A stretch of DNA of 60,740 nucleotides from Oscillospiraceae bacterium (lineage in GTDB: Bacteria > Bacillota > Clostridia > Oscillospirales > Oscillospiraceae): assembly GCA_017428565.1 (NCBI GenBank), contig JAFRQP010000041.1, positions 1 to 60,740 of the forward strand, in the 5' to 3' direction. This document shows, one piece after another, positions 1 through 8,030 of this stretch. A model generated the notes under the pieces. That model saw only the letters and a list, made by a program, of their open reading frames with translations, was not told the DNA's origin and did not search any database. A program made the position numbers and the translations under genes. Numbering within the stretch: the stretch's first letter is position 1; the number at the start of each line of letters is the position of its first letter.

Positions 1-13
1 GAACAGTCGCCAT

Positions 14-193
14 TTTTTCTTGCTCCGGACGCTCTGCCTCCGCATGAATCGTCCTCGCGGCCATCCGCTTCGGGATGTCCCGCGTTACGGCAGGTCTCCA
101 CACTGCCGCAGCCCGAGCCGGGCCTTTTTCCTCCTTTTTTCGGAAGCTGCGCCTATATTTGTGGAGTAGGCGCAGCTCCCGGAAATCATAAGA
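14..193. other. hairpin-rich intergenic stretch at window edge
   Basis: I see no convincing complete gene here. The plus strand has a short GC hairpin (GCCCG-AGC-CGGGC, about 113-130) followed by CTTTTT, which could end something transcribed rightward. A second 11-bp hairpin (147-179, AGCTGCGCCTA paired with TAGGCGCAGCT) lies just after the stop of the GH32 gene on the minus strand but has no T-run on either side. At 11-13 a minus-strand ATG with an upstream GGAG could start a gene that leaves the window, but only four codons are visible. Confidence 0.3.
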
Positions 194-2560
194 TCAGTCG
201 AAAATGGATTCCATTGTCGCCACATAGATCCCGACGATGGTCACGTCACCCTCGGCGAAGAGGCTGATGGCCTGGGAGTTGTGGTCCTCGGGGTAGGCGC
301 GGATGCTGATGACCTTGGAGTTCTCAAAGAAGCCCTCCACCAGAGAGCGATCCAGATAGATCTCCAGCGAGAGGATCTGATCGTCGTTGCTGAGCGCGCC
401 GGACACGGATTTGACCTTGGCGCCCTCGCCCTTGTTCTCCGTCCGGCCCTGGATCAGACCGCCCTTCACGTCATAGCTCAGACTGGTCTCGTCCCAGCGG
501 CCGCCCTGCAGCATGGTGATGCCGAAGGAGCTGGCCTTGCTCACGTCCACATCCAGCCGGATGTAGAGCATGTCCTCCCGGACCTCTGCCAGCTTGCTGT
601 TGGCCTCCTCCAGGCTGAGATTCTGCTCGTCGATCAGCACCTGGCCTTCCAGACTGTGCAGCGCCTCGATGGGGGCGATGCAGAGATCTGTGCCGTCGTC
701 ATTGAGCCAGATCCGACGGGCAAGACCCACGGTGTGGGCCCAGCCGGATGCGCCCTGCTCTGCCGCGCCGCGCTGGTCCTGCATGATGGAGAACATGTAG
801 ATCTGGCCGCTGACCGGATCCACCAGGCAACTGGGGCCGGTGAAGACGTTGTCGCCGTAGTCCAGCACGTGGGGCTCGCCCTGGAAGGCTTCGTCCGGGG
901 TGAACTTGCCGGTTGCCAGGTCAAAGTCGCCGATCCAGTAGTAGACCTTGTTGTCGGCCACACTGGCGGGAGCGGGGGAGATGGAGAAGAAGTACTTGGT
1001 GATGGAGCCGGCCTCGTTGCTCACAGGCAGGATGATGGGCAGCTCCCAGCTGGAGCCATAGAGCGCGGACGGGTTTTCCATCTCATAGACCGGGCCCTTA
1101 TACTGCCAGTCCATGTTGACGGCGCCGTCCACCAGCTCCAGGGTGTCCGTGGTGTAGAGCAGAGCCGTGCCGCCCTTTGTCTTGGCGCTGCCGGAGCAGA
1201 CCAGCATGCACCAGGTGTCTCCCTCTTTCCAGATGTGGGGGTCGCGGAACTCGCCCGGGCGGCCCTGACCCTGCTTCTGGATCAGAGCAAGCTCGTCGCA
1301 GACGATCCACTCGGTCAGCTCGGGATCGCTGAGATCGGCGGGATAGGCCACGCCGATGTTCTGGTTGGAGATCAGACCCTCCACCTCGCGGAAGCTGTCG
1401 TTGCCGGCGGTGAAGAACAGCAGGGGAACGCCGTTCTTGTCCAGAGTGGCGCCGCCGGACCAGACGCCGTCGGGCACCACGCTGTCCTCCATGGGCACGA
1501 TGGCCTCCTTCACGGGCTTCCAGTTCACCATGTCGGTGCTCACCAGGTGACCCCAGCAGATGTTGCGCCAGTAGGAGCCGGTCATGTTCTCCTGGAAGAA
1601 CAGGTGGTACATCCCGTTGTAGTACACCGGGGCGTGGGGCTCGTTCATCCAGAACTGATAAGGGCCGCCGTGGAACTGGGGCCGGGTGAAGTCGCTGCCC
1701 AGGATGTTCTGCAGCCAGATGTCCTCAAACTTGATCTCCGGCACGGTGACGCTCTTGTAGTAATCCCGGATCTCCGTCTCGGTCAGGGGAACGGAGTAGA
1801 GCTTCACCTCGTCGATGAGGCCGCTGGCCACGTTGAGATAGCCGGCGGTGAGCCGCTGGGCTCCGTCGTTGCGGCCGACCGTCAGCGGAGCGCGGTTGGC
1901 GCCCTTGATCTCGGCGCCCTTGGGCACCGAGCGGGAGGCGATCAACTCGCCGTTCAGGTAGAGGCACATCTCGCCGCCCTCTGCGTCGAAAGTGGCGGTG
2001 ACGTAGTTCCACGCATAGCGGCTCAGATTGTCGCCGTTGGACCAGACCGTGAGCCAGTCGTCTCCGGTGCCTACCTGGAAGGTCAGGCGGCCGAAGCGTT
2101 CATAGCCCAGCAGGAAGCCCTGGTTCTTTTCCTTGTTGGACTGGCTGATGATGCCGGTGGGGGCGTCCGTGCCGTTTTCAACGGCGTGCGGGTCGTCCCA
2201 CTCGAACATGCGCGGCGCGATCCAGACAGAGATCGTCAGAGCCTTGCCCTCTACGGTGATGTCGTTGCGGTTGTAGCTGAGATAGGTGGAGCTGCCGTCC
2301 AGCAGCAGGCAGCCGCCGCTGATGCCGCTCTCGCGCCACTGGGGCTCCTGGTCCTCCGGCATGTAGGCGGCGTGGGCGAGCTCGTAATTCAGGGCCGTGT
2401 CCGGAAGATTTCCGGAGGAGTCCTTCACGGTGAGTCCCTTGCCCTCGTCAAAGCTCAGGTGCAGCAGGAGCTGGTCGCTGTGCGGGTCGCTGCTGCCCCC
2501 GCAGGCCGCGAGAGCCAGCATCATTGCCACGAGGAGCACCATGCAAATTGCTTTTTTCAT
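194..2560 (-). CDS. secreted GH32 lipoprotein with LamG domain
   Basis: Predicted extracellular fructan-active glycoside hydrolase family 32 protein of 788 residues. The start at 2560 is chosen because the protein then opens with a lipoprotein signal peptide (MKKAICMV, hydrophobic core, lipobox LAAC) and is preceded by AAGGAGGG. Residues about 28-268 form a LamG/concanavalin-like domain. The five-blade GH32 domain follows, with FRDP (D440) and an SWELP element carrying the probable acid/base E506. The C-terminal 150 residues look like the usual GH32 beta-sandwich. The odd point is the first motif: it reads WMNEPHAP, so the position of the family nucleophile Asp (WMNDPNG) is Glu (E307). It may act on levan or inulin, or be a binding or altered-specificity form. 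It lies downstream of the three-repeat lipoprotein on the same strand and is probably co-expressed with it. Confidence 0.85.
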   Translation of the reverse strand: MKKAICMVLLVAMMLALAACGGSSDPHSDQLLLHLSFDEGKGLTVKDSSGNLPDTALNYELAHAAYMPEDQEPQWRESGISGGCLLLDGSSTYLSYNRNDITVEGKALTISVWIAPRMFEWDDPHAVENGTDAPTGIISQSNKEKNQGFLLGYERFGRLTFQVGTGDDWLTVWSNGDNLSRYAWNYVTATFDAEGGEMCLYLNGELIASRSVPKGAEIKGANRAPLTVGRNDGAQRLTAGYLNVASGLIDEVKLYSVPLTETEIRDYYKSVTVPEIKFEDIWLQNILGSDFTRPQFHGGPYQFWMNEPHAPVYYNGMYHLFFQENMTGSYWRNICWGHLVSTDMVNWKPVKEAIVPMEDSVVPDGVWSGGATLDKNGVPLLFFTAGNDSFREVEGLISNQNIGVAYPADLSDPELTEWIVCDELALIQKQGQGRPGEFRDPHIWKEGDTWCMLVCSGSAKTKGGTALLYTTDTLELVDGAVNMDWQYKGPVYEMENPSALYGSSWELPIILPVSNEAGSITKYFFSISPAPASVADNKVYYWIGDFDLATGKFTPDEAFQGEPHVLDYGDNVFTGPSCLVDPVSGQIYMFSIMQDQRGAAEQGASGWAHTVGLARRIWLNDDGTDLCIAPIEALHSLEGQVLIDEQNLSLEEANSKLAEVREDMLYIRLDVDVSKASSFGITMLQGGRWDETSLSYDVKGGLIQGRTENKGEGAKVKSVSGALSNDDQILSLEIYLDRSLVEGFFENSKVISIRAYPEDHNSQAISLFAEGDVTIVGIYVATMESIFD

Positions 2561-2594
2561 TGCGTTCCCTCCTTGTAGAGTGTGAAACCAACAT

Positions 2595-2665
2595 GTCATT
2601 CTGAGAAAGCGAAGCAAGCGGAAAACGCTGCTTTCATTTTTCGCCGCTCCGCTCCTCGGAATGAC
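2595..2665. repeat. small palindromic intergenic repeat (REP/MITE-like)
   Basis: The gap between the two fructan lipoprotein genes starts with GTCATTCTGAG and ends with CTCGGAATGAC, an inverted repeat bounding about 70 bases. Inside is AAAGCGAAGCAAGCGG, also partly self-complementary to GCCGCTCCGCTC. Sequences with a CATTCTGAG...CGGAATGAC layout are widely scattered non-coding repeats in bacterial genomes. Only one copy is seen in this window, so its repeat nature is inferred from the form. Confidence 0.45.
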
Positions 2666-2678
2666 GGGAGGAGGAAGA

Positions 2679-4853
2679 TTACTTCAGGTTGACAGCGAGC
2701 TGCCAGGGGATGTCCACGGTCTCGTCGGTGCCGCCGTCCTTGACGGTCTCGAAGAGATTGGCATAGTCGGGAGCCTCCTCATAGAAGGTCACGACCTCGT
2801 CGAAGAAGGCGTGAGCCCAGCCGCCCTCGATCACCTCATCCTCCAGGACGAGGTAGAGCTCCTGTCCGATGTACTCGCTCAGATCGATGACGTAGGTGCC
2901 CATGTCGGCCCAGGAGCCGCCGGCCGCCAGAGACGGGAAGTTCTGGTCGGCAAAGCGGGTCTGCCGATAGAGGCCGATCTCGGTTCCGTCAGCCAGGTAC
3001 ACGTGCACTGCGGCCGCGTTGCCGCCCATGCGCAGGGAGATGAAGCCGGAGCCGCCCAGCACGAAGTTGGTGGAGCGGAGCGCCCAGCCGTCGGGCTCGG
3101 GGATACCGGTGTTCCAGCCGTCCAGGTGGAAGTCGCCGCCCTGGTTGTAGGGCAGCTCCTCGCCCCAGTAGCTGACGGCGCTGATGACGCCGGGCAGCTG
3201 ACCCTCGACGGGCGCCCAGTTGCCGGCCACAGGGGTCCAGCCGGCCAGGTTGCCGCTCTCGAAGCCGCCGTTGGCGATGCTGCTGTGGTCGTCCATGGCC
3301 ACAACGGTGAAGCTGGCCTCGGCGGTCTTGCCGTTGAGCTCGGCGCCGTAGGTGACGGTGTAGAAGCCGGGCTCGCTCATGTCGACGGCGGCGGGATCGG
3401 CCACGGGCTCGCCGTTGACGGCGGTGATGGCCACCTCCACAGCCTCTCCGCCGTAGGTCGCGGCAGCGTCGGCCACGAAGGCGGTGAGATCCACGGTGCC
3501 GCAGTCAATCACCTGGTTCTCCGCGTAGGCGGTGAAGGTCAGGGACTCCAGAGGCACGGGATAGGGATAGTTGCTGTAGTAGTTGCGCAGGCTGGTCAGA
3601 TCGTCATAGGAAGCGGAGGTGTAGGTCTCGTTCTGGATCTTCTCCATCTGCTCGACCTCCAGAGCCGCGACCTCGTCACGGGTCAGGGAGACGCGGAAGT
3701 CGTCCACGTTGATGAAGGCGAAGCCGCCGTTGGAGCCGTCGTTGGCGTCCACGACCTTCAGGTAGACCACGCGGCCCAGGTACTCGCTGCCGTCGATGTA
3801 CACGCGCAGCAGGGTCAGAGCCAAGGCGGGATCGCTGAAGTACTCGTTCTCGACCTTGATGAGCTCTTCATCGGTGTTGCCGTCGCACAGGGCCACATAG
3901 GAGCCGCCGTTGCCGGAGCCAATCATGAAGCTGATGTAGCCGTCGCCGCCCAGGGTGAACTTACTGGAGCGGATGGCGCCGGTCAGATTCTCCTGGATGG
4001 CGCCGTTGTTGCTGCCGTCCAGATAGTACTCGCCCTCGCCGTAGACGGCGCGGTCGCTCCAGTAGTACTGGCTGGTGGGCACGATGGCCGCGCGGGAGAG
4101 CGCGGTGCCGTCCAGAATGACCCAGCCGCTCAGGTCGCCGGACTCAAAGCCGGGGTTCTGGATCTCGTTGGAGGTCTCGTCCTCCACAAAGGGCTTGGGA
4201 CCGAACTCCTCGATCTGGCGGGCGTAATCGGCCTGGGCCGCCGCGACCTCGTCGTCGTTCTGGCAGACCTTGAAGGCGTCCACATTCAGATAGGAGAGAT
4301 CGCTGCCGTCGTCGTTATCGGTGATAACGATGTAAATGTTCTTGCCCTGGTAAGCGGACAGGTCAACCACCTTGGTCAGCAGGTGCTCGGTGATGTAGAC
4401 GCCGTCGCAGTCCTCATTGACCACATGGGCGATAGGCGTGTCGTTGCCTTCCTCAAAGAAGTCCACAAAGCACTTCTCGGTGTCCTTGCCGCCGCCCATC
4501 TTGAAGGTGATGAAGCCGTTGCCGCCCAGCTTGAACACATCGGAGGTCAGCGTGCCGCGCATGGGGGGATTGCCGCCCACGGTGCCGGCAAAGTAATACT
4601 CGCCGGACTTCTCCATGACAACGCCGGCAACCTTTTCCTGGTTGGTCACGCCGCGGAAGTTGAAGGCCGCGTCATGGCGGGTCCAGCCGACCCACTGACC
4701 CTCGCTGACTTCCTCGAAATCGCCGTTGACGATATCGTCGGCGCCAGCGGTGCTGCCGGCGGTCTCGCCGGAACCCTCGCCGCAGGCGGCAAGGCCAAAG
4801 ACCATGCTGAGGATCAGCAGAGCAGAGAGCAGCTTCAGAATACTCTTTTTCAT
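2679..4853 (-). CDS. three-repeat surface lipoprotein, putative fructan-binding
   Basis: Predicted lipoprotein of 724 residues with no recognised catalytic domain. The start at 4853 gives a signal peptide with lipobox (LSMVFGLAAC) and an AAAGGA ribosome binding site; the longer open frame upstream is basic and lies across the operator. Three diverged copies of one beta-sandwich-like module are visible. Each opens with N-G/P-G/D-FE (IVNGDFEEV, IQNPGFESG, IANGGFESG), continues with GW, a GxFYLDG/DFHLDG element, LGGxGFISxxMGG and ends in VDxF/FDEV. An Ig-like domain of about 85 residues lies between copies two and three. Similar modules occur as accessory domains in large secreted GH32 enzymes, so a role in holding levan or inulin at the cell surface is inferred. 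It is transcribed from the operator-bearing promoter at 4987-5015 and sits upstream of the secreted GH32. Confidence 0.75.
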   Translation of the reverse strand: MKKSILKLLSALLILSMVFGLAACGEGSGETAGSTAGADDIVNGDFEEVSEGQWVGWTRHDAAFNFRGVTNQEKVAGVVMEKSGEYYFAGTVGGNPPMRGTLTSDVFKLGGNGFITFKMGGGKDTEKCFVDFFEEGNDTPIAHVVNEDCDGVYITEHLLTKVVDLSAYQGKNIYIVITDNDDGSDLSYLNVDAFKVCQNDDEVAAAQADYARQIEEFGPKPFVEDETSNEIQNPGFESGDLSGWVILDGTALSRAAIVPTSQYYWSDRAVYGEGEYYLDGSNNGAIQENLTGAIRSSKFTLGGDGYISFMIGSGNGGSYVALCDGNTDEELIKVENEYFSDPALALTLLRVYIDGSEYLGRVVYLKVVDANDGSNGGFAFINVDDFRVSLTRDEVAALEVEQMEKIQNETYTSASYDDLTSLRNYYSNYPYPVPLESLTFTAYAENQVIDCGTVDLTAFVADAAATYGGEAVEVAITAVNGEPVADPAAVDMSEPGFYTVTYGAELNGKTAEASFTVVAMDDHSSIANGGFESGNLAGWTPVAGNWAPVEGQLPGVISAVSYWGEELPYNQGGDFHLDGWNTGIPEPDGWALRSTNFVLGGSGFISLRMGGNAAAVHVYLADGTEIGLYRQTRFADQNFPSLAAGGSWADMGTYVIDLSEYIGQELYLVLEDEVIEGGWAHAFFDEVVTFYEEAPDYANLFETVKDGGTDETVDIPWQLAVNLK

Positions 4854-4952
4854 ATTTGCATCCTTTCTTTTTCGTGTTTTTTTGGTTTGCTTTGACAGAG
4901 GTTTTGCGAGGCTTTGCGGGGAAGATTTGGTTTGCTTTGGTTGGGACTTGCG

Positions 4953-5015
4953 GTTCAAAATAACGTTTCACGAGGAATGCGATTTTAGTATAAAGTCCGT
5001 GGGAATCCTTGTCAA
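4953..5015 (-). promoter_or_regulatory. sigma-A promoter with LacI-type operator for the fructan lipoprotein genes
   Basis: On the minus strand the -35 is TTGACA (5010-5015) and the -10 is TATACT (4987-4992), with 17 bases between them. Just past the expected start of transcription lies TCGTGAAACGTTATTTTGAA (4954-4973). Almost the same sequence, with one extra A, lies at the transporter promoter (9936-9957). An operator at this place would block the promoter when the regulator is bound. Confidence 0.8.
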
Positions 5016-5115
5016 GAAAGAATTCAAAGTGCTGAAACAAACTGTGCTTTTTCATTAAAGAAGGGAGTATGATTTGTGCAAAATACCTATTATATGTGCG
5101 TGCCACTTTATTTCG

Positions 5116-5136
5116 CGAATGTGAAACGATATTTCA
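5116..5136 (+). promoter_or_regulatory. candidate distal operator for the LacI-type regulator
   Basis: The sequence AATGTGAAACGATATTTCAA matches the core GTGAAACGTTAT of the main operators with one change. It lies about 160 bases upstream of the operator at 4953-4973, a spacing at which LacI-family tetramers could loop DNA. It may also be a weaker or non-functional copy. Confidence 0.45.
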
Positions 5137-5150
5137 AGACTGGTTTCCGC

Positions 5151-5191
5151 AAAAAAACCGCGCTCCGCTCGGTATCACCGATCGGAGCGCG
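5151..5191 (-). terminator. intrinsic terminator of the fructokinase operon
   Basis: A 9-bp GC stem (CGCGCTCCG at 5159-5167 with CGGAGCGCG at 5183-5191) contains a smaller inner hairpin and, read on the minus strand, is followed by seven T. It lies just after the fructokinase stop codon. Confidence 0.85.
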
Positions 5192-5210
5192 ATTATGTGG
5201 GGCTGCGGTA

Positions 5211-6146
5211 TTATTTCATTTCTGCCAGCGTGGGCATGGCGGGGATGGCGCCGTGCCGGCTGGTGGTGATGGCGGCGGCCTTGTTGGCGAAGCGCAGGAT
5301 ATCTTCCAGCTCCTCCGCCGTCAGCGCGTCCAGACTCTCCGCCCGGACGAGCCTGGACAGAGCTGCGCCGAAGAAGGTGTCGCCGGCGCCGTTGGTATCG
5401 CCCACCTGGACCTTGACGCCGGGCACATGGCCGATCCTGCCGCCGAAGCGGTAGAAGGCTCCCTCGGCGCCCAGAGTCACCAGCACGAGGCGGATGCCCT
5501 TCTCGGCCAGTCTTGCGCTGCCCCGATCGGGATCGCTCAGCCCGGTCAGCAGGGGCAGCTCCTCGTCGGAAACCTTCAGAATGTCCACCAACGGCAGCGG
5601 CTGCAGCATCTGCCGCACAGCCGTGGCCTCGTCGGGCCAGAGACTGGCGCGGTAGTTGGGGTCGTAGCTGATCAGAGCGCCCTTTTCTCTGGCTTCCCGG
5701 GCCGCCTTGAGTGTGGCGCTGCGGGAGGGCTCAGCCGTGAGGCTGACGGAGCCGAAGTGCAGCACCCGGGTATCCGCCAGCAGCTCCGCCGGAACGTCCT
5801 CGAAGCGCAGATTCACGTCGGCGCTGGGGTCCCGATAAAAACTGAAGCTGCGCTCGCCCCCTTCGTCCAGAGACACGATGGCCAGCGTGGTGTGCTGCCG
5901 GGGATCCACGCTGAGCCCGGAGACGTCCACGCCGTTCTGCTCCAGGGTGCTTCGCAGGAAATCGCCGTAGCTGTCCCGGCCCACCCGGCCGATGAAGGCG
6001 GTCTTGGCGCCCAGACGGGAGGCGGCCACGGCCAGGTTTGCCGGCGCGCCGCCGGGGTTGGCGTCGAAGCGGGGGATGCCCTGCTCCGTACGCCCGGATT
6101 GGGTCAGGTCAATGAGTATTTCGCCGATGGCAGTGATGTCAGTCAT
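5211..6146 (-). CDS. scrK: PfkB-family fructokinase
   Basis: Cytoplasmic sugar kinase of 311 residues, predicted to phosphorylate free fructose with ATP. The PfkB family signs are clear: an N-terminal GEILIDL strand, the GGAPANLAVAASRLG signature, and near the C-terminus the DTNGAGDTFFGA motif holding the anion hole and catalytic Asp. Length is normal for the ribokinase/fructokinase family. It is the last gene of a six-gene minus-strand chain headed by the LacI-type regulator, overlaps the preceding gene by 8 bases, has a GGAGG site and is followed by a strong terminator. Fructokinase rather than another sugar kinase is inferred from two GH32 genes nearby; the fold alone would allow 2-keto-3-deoxygluconate or another hexose. 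Confidence 0.88.
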   Translation of the reverse strand: MTDITAIGEILIDLTQSGRTEQGIPRFDANPGGAPANLAVAASRLGAKTAFIGRVGRDSYGDFLRSTLEQNGVDVSGLSVDPRQHTTLAIVSLDEGGERSFSFYRDPSADVNLRFEDVPAELLADTRVLHFGSVSLTAEPSRSATLKAAREAREKGALISYDPNYRASLWPDEATAVRQMLQPLPLVDILKVSDEELPLLTGLSDPDRGSARLAEKGIRLVLVTLGAEGAFYRFGGRIGHVPGVKVQVGDTNGAGDTFFGAALSRLVRAESLDALTAEELEDILRFANKAAAITTSRHGAIPAMPTLAEMK

Positions 6147-6669
6147 GGGATGCGTCCTCCTTTTGCGCTTGTTCGATCAGCCGCAGAACGGCCTCTTCCG
6201 TGCCCTTGGTAAAGGCGTCGTGCCGGAGCATGACGCCGGTTTTGTCTTTCGTGATCAGCAGCAGGAGATGCTCTGTGTGCAGGCAGTCCGCGATCTCTCC
6301 GTAGGGGAGACTGCGCAGCTTGCCTTCCACCTCCACCTCCAGATGGTCTTCCAGAAAGCGGGTCAGGCGCTGGGCCTGGGCTGTGCCGGCGTTTTCCATG
6401 GCCTTGTAGGCCCGCCGGGTCTTGCTGCGTGGCAGCAGCACCGCCAGCCACAGGGACACCGCCGCCAGCACCGCAAATTCCATCAGCATATAGGACAGAC
6501 TGCCGCTCTGCCACAGGGTCCAGGCGCTCAGCGCAAGCCACAGCAGGGCCAGGAGCAGCAGCGCGGTTTTCAGGCTTTTCCGGTAGTATTCCCGGGAGAC
6601 GCGGCGCATCCCCTCATAGAACAGTTCCTTGCTCAGCGTGAAGCGGTTTTCCGCGATGCATTCTCTCAT
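6139..6669 (-). CDS. YcxB-like membrane protein
   Basis: Protein of 176 residues with two adjacent hydrophobic segments (about residues 31-50 and 54-74) and a soluble C-terminal half resembling the YcxB-like C-terminal domain (LRSLPYGEIADC, then a hydrophobic LLLLITKD strand). Function of the family is unknown. The ATG at 6669 is preferred because it overlaps the stop of the upstream gene as ATGA and the extra N-terminal residues of the longer frame are a shadow of that gene. It lies inside the regulator-to-fructokinase chain, so it is presumably made when fructan is used. Confidence 0.65.
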   Translation of the reverse strand: MRECIAENRFTLSKELFYEGMRRVSREYYRKSLKTALLLLALLWLALSAWTLWQSGSLSYMLMEFAVLAAVSLWLAVLLPRSKTRRAYKAMENAGTAQAQRLTRFLEDHLEVEVEGKLRSLPYGEIADCLHTEHLLLLITKDKTGVMLRHDAFTKGTEEAVLRLIEQAQKEDASHD

Positions 6670-7439
6670 TCCTCGATCCTCCCGGGGAATTTCTCCTCGA
6701 TCTGCTCCTCCACATGGAAGTCTTCGTCCAGCTTGGGATAGATCAGGTGCAGGGCCACAAAGAGGACGTACCACAGCCCGATGATGGGAACGAGGAAGGC
6801 CGTCCAGGGCAGAAAGAGCACGATTACCGCCCACCAAAGCATCTGCACCAGGGCGGAGAGCAGTGTTTTGCCGAAGTGGAATATGCAGAACAGAAGGGCG
6901 TTTTTCACTTGCTGCAGCGCACGCTGCTCAAAGAGAACCACCTGCGCCCACCAGACGGTCAGCACCATGGTGGCCAGAACGACCGAAAAGCCCAGCAGCA
7001 GCAGGGTCCCCGGGGTGAGCGGCGCCGCCATCATTTCGATCAGCGCGATGATGAAGGTGACCATGGCCAGCAGCAGGCCCTGCACCGCGCCGGGCAGCAG
7101 GGAAGCCTTCCAGTTCTGCCGCAGGGCGCGCTTCCAGCAGAAGCTCCAGTCGTCCTGATCGTTGCGCAGCCGGCGCAGGATCAGATCCACCATACAGGCG
7201 TAGCCCGGCCCGGAAAACGCGCCGCCCGCAAGGCCGGCCAGGATGGCAAGCAGGGCGCTTTTCGTGCCCACCGCGTAGACAAGCCCCGCCCCCAGGGGAA
7301 TGATAAAGACCAGGGTGATAAAGCCGACCTTGATGAAATCCTTCCAGTTGCCCTCCAGCACTTCCCGATAGCGGGGGAAGCCCCCCTTCCGCACGCCGGG
7401 GATGACCCGATCGTCGTCCCCGCCAAGAAATAGACCCAT
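6666..7439 (-). CDS. YesL/DUF624-like integral membrane protein
   Basis: Predicted polytopic membrane protein of 257 residues with about five or six hydrophobic segments, two of them near the N-terminus (LVFIIPLGAGLVYAV and an AILAGLAGGAF stretch). The pattern FSGPGYACMVDLILRRLRNDQDDWSFCWKRALRQNWK resembles, in part, the DUF624/YesL family that is often found beside carbohydrate ABC transporters; for length reasons only the start F-S-G-P-G and the W-KR-L motif should be taken as evidence. The role of the family is not established. It starts 9 bases after the lipoprotein gene stop and ends overlapping the YcxB-like gene. Confidence 0.6.
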   Translation of the reverse strand: MGLFLGGDDDRVIPGVRKGGFPRYREVLEGNWKDFIKVGFITLVFIIPLGAGLVYAVGTKSALLAILAGLAGGAFSGPGYACMVDLILRRLRNDQDDWSFCWKRALRQNWKASLLPGAVQGLLLAMVTFIIALIEMMAAPLTPGTLLLLGFSVVLATMVLTVWWAQVVLFEQRALQQVKNALLFCIFHFGKTLLSALVQMLWWAVIVLFLPWTAFLVPIIGLWYVLFVALHLIYPKLDEDFHVEEQIEEKFPGRIEE

Positions 7440-7448
7440 TCCTCGCTC

Positions 7449-8030
7449 CTATTCTCCGTAATGGATTCCGTTCAAAAACTGCTCCAGGATCGCCTGGGGA
7501 TCCCCCGCGAAGTCCTCTGAGCACAGCAGTTCCGCGCTGATTGCCAGACCGTCTCGGACCGCAAAGGCGGCCGCGCCGTGGGTATAGGGGTTTCCCTCCC
7601 TGCCCGACAGCAGGGGATAGGAGGCGAAGGACTGCCCCGCGGCGTCCAGTTCCCGGCGGTCTCCCATGGTGTAGTTCTGCCCCTCCCGGGCCTCCCAGTC
7701 GCGAACGTTGGCCCGGGCCTCCGCCTCGCTGCCGCATTCCTTCAGCACCAGGAAGAGCTGCGCGTCGTAATAGACGATCTCCTCGCCTTCCTGTTCGCCC
7801 GGCAGAGTTTTGGGCTCGTCTCCGCAGTTGAACATCACGTACCAGATCCCCTCGGGGGACAGGACGTCGTTATATTCTCCCAGCGTGAAATCCGCCGGGG
7901 TCTCCATGGCCATCAGATTTCCGAAGCGCAGCCAGGCCTCCGGCCACTCCGGATGGAGGTCCGCCTCCGGCTCGCCGCAGCCGGCAAGCAGCAGCGTCAG
8001 GAGCAGCAGCCCGATCCAGATCCTCTTCAT
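7449..8030 (-). CDS. small lipoprotein of unknown function
   Basis: Protein of 193 residues starting with a short signal peptide and lipobox (LLLAGCGE), so likely anchored outside the membrane. The rest is mixed alpha/beta without a motif I recognise; an internal PYTHGAAAFAVRDG segment and a C-terminal Glu-rich end are the only notable points. The ATG at 8030 overlaps the stop of the upstream gene (ATGA), which supports this start over the one ten codons earlier. Translational coupling with its neighbours suggests that it works with the membrane proteins of this chain. Confidence 0.6.
   Translation of the reverse strand: MKRIWIGLLLLTLLLAGCGEPEADLHPEWPEAWLRFGNLMAMETPADFTLGEYNDVLSPEGIWYVMFNCGDEPKTLPGEQEGEEIVYYDAQLFLVLKECGSEAEARANVRDWEAREGQNYTMGDRRELDAAGQSFASYPLLSGREGNPYTHGAAAFAVRDGLAISAELLCSEDFAGDPQAILEQFLNGIHYGE

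Noticed and set aside
1-193. A known structured RNA at the left edge
   Set aside because: Several hairpins are visible, but they do not match SRP RNA, RNase P RNA, tmRNA or 6S RNA features that I could check by eye.
281-4895. Long plus-strand open frames opposite the two fructan lipoprotein genes
   Set aside because: They have no recognisable domains or ribosome binding sites and mirror the codon usage of the true minus-strand genes.
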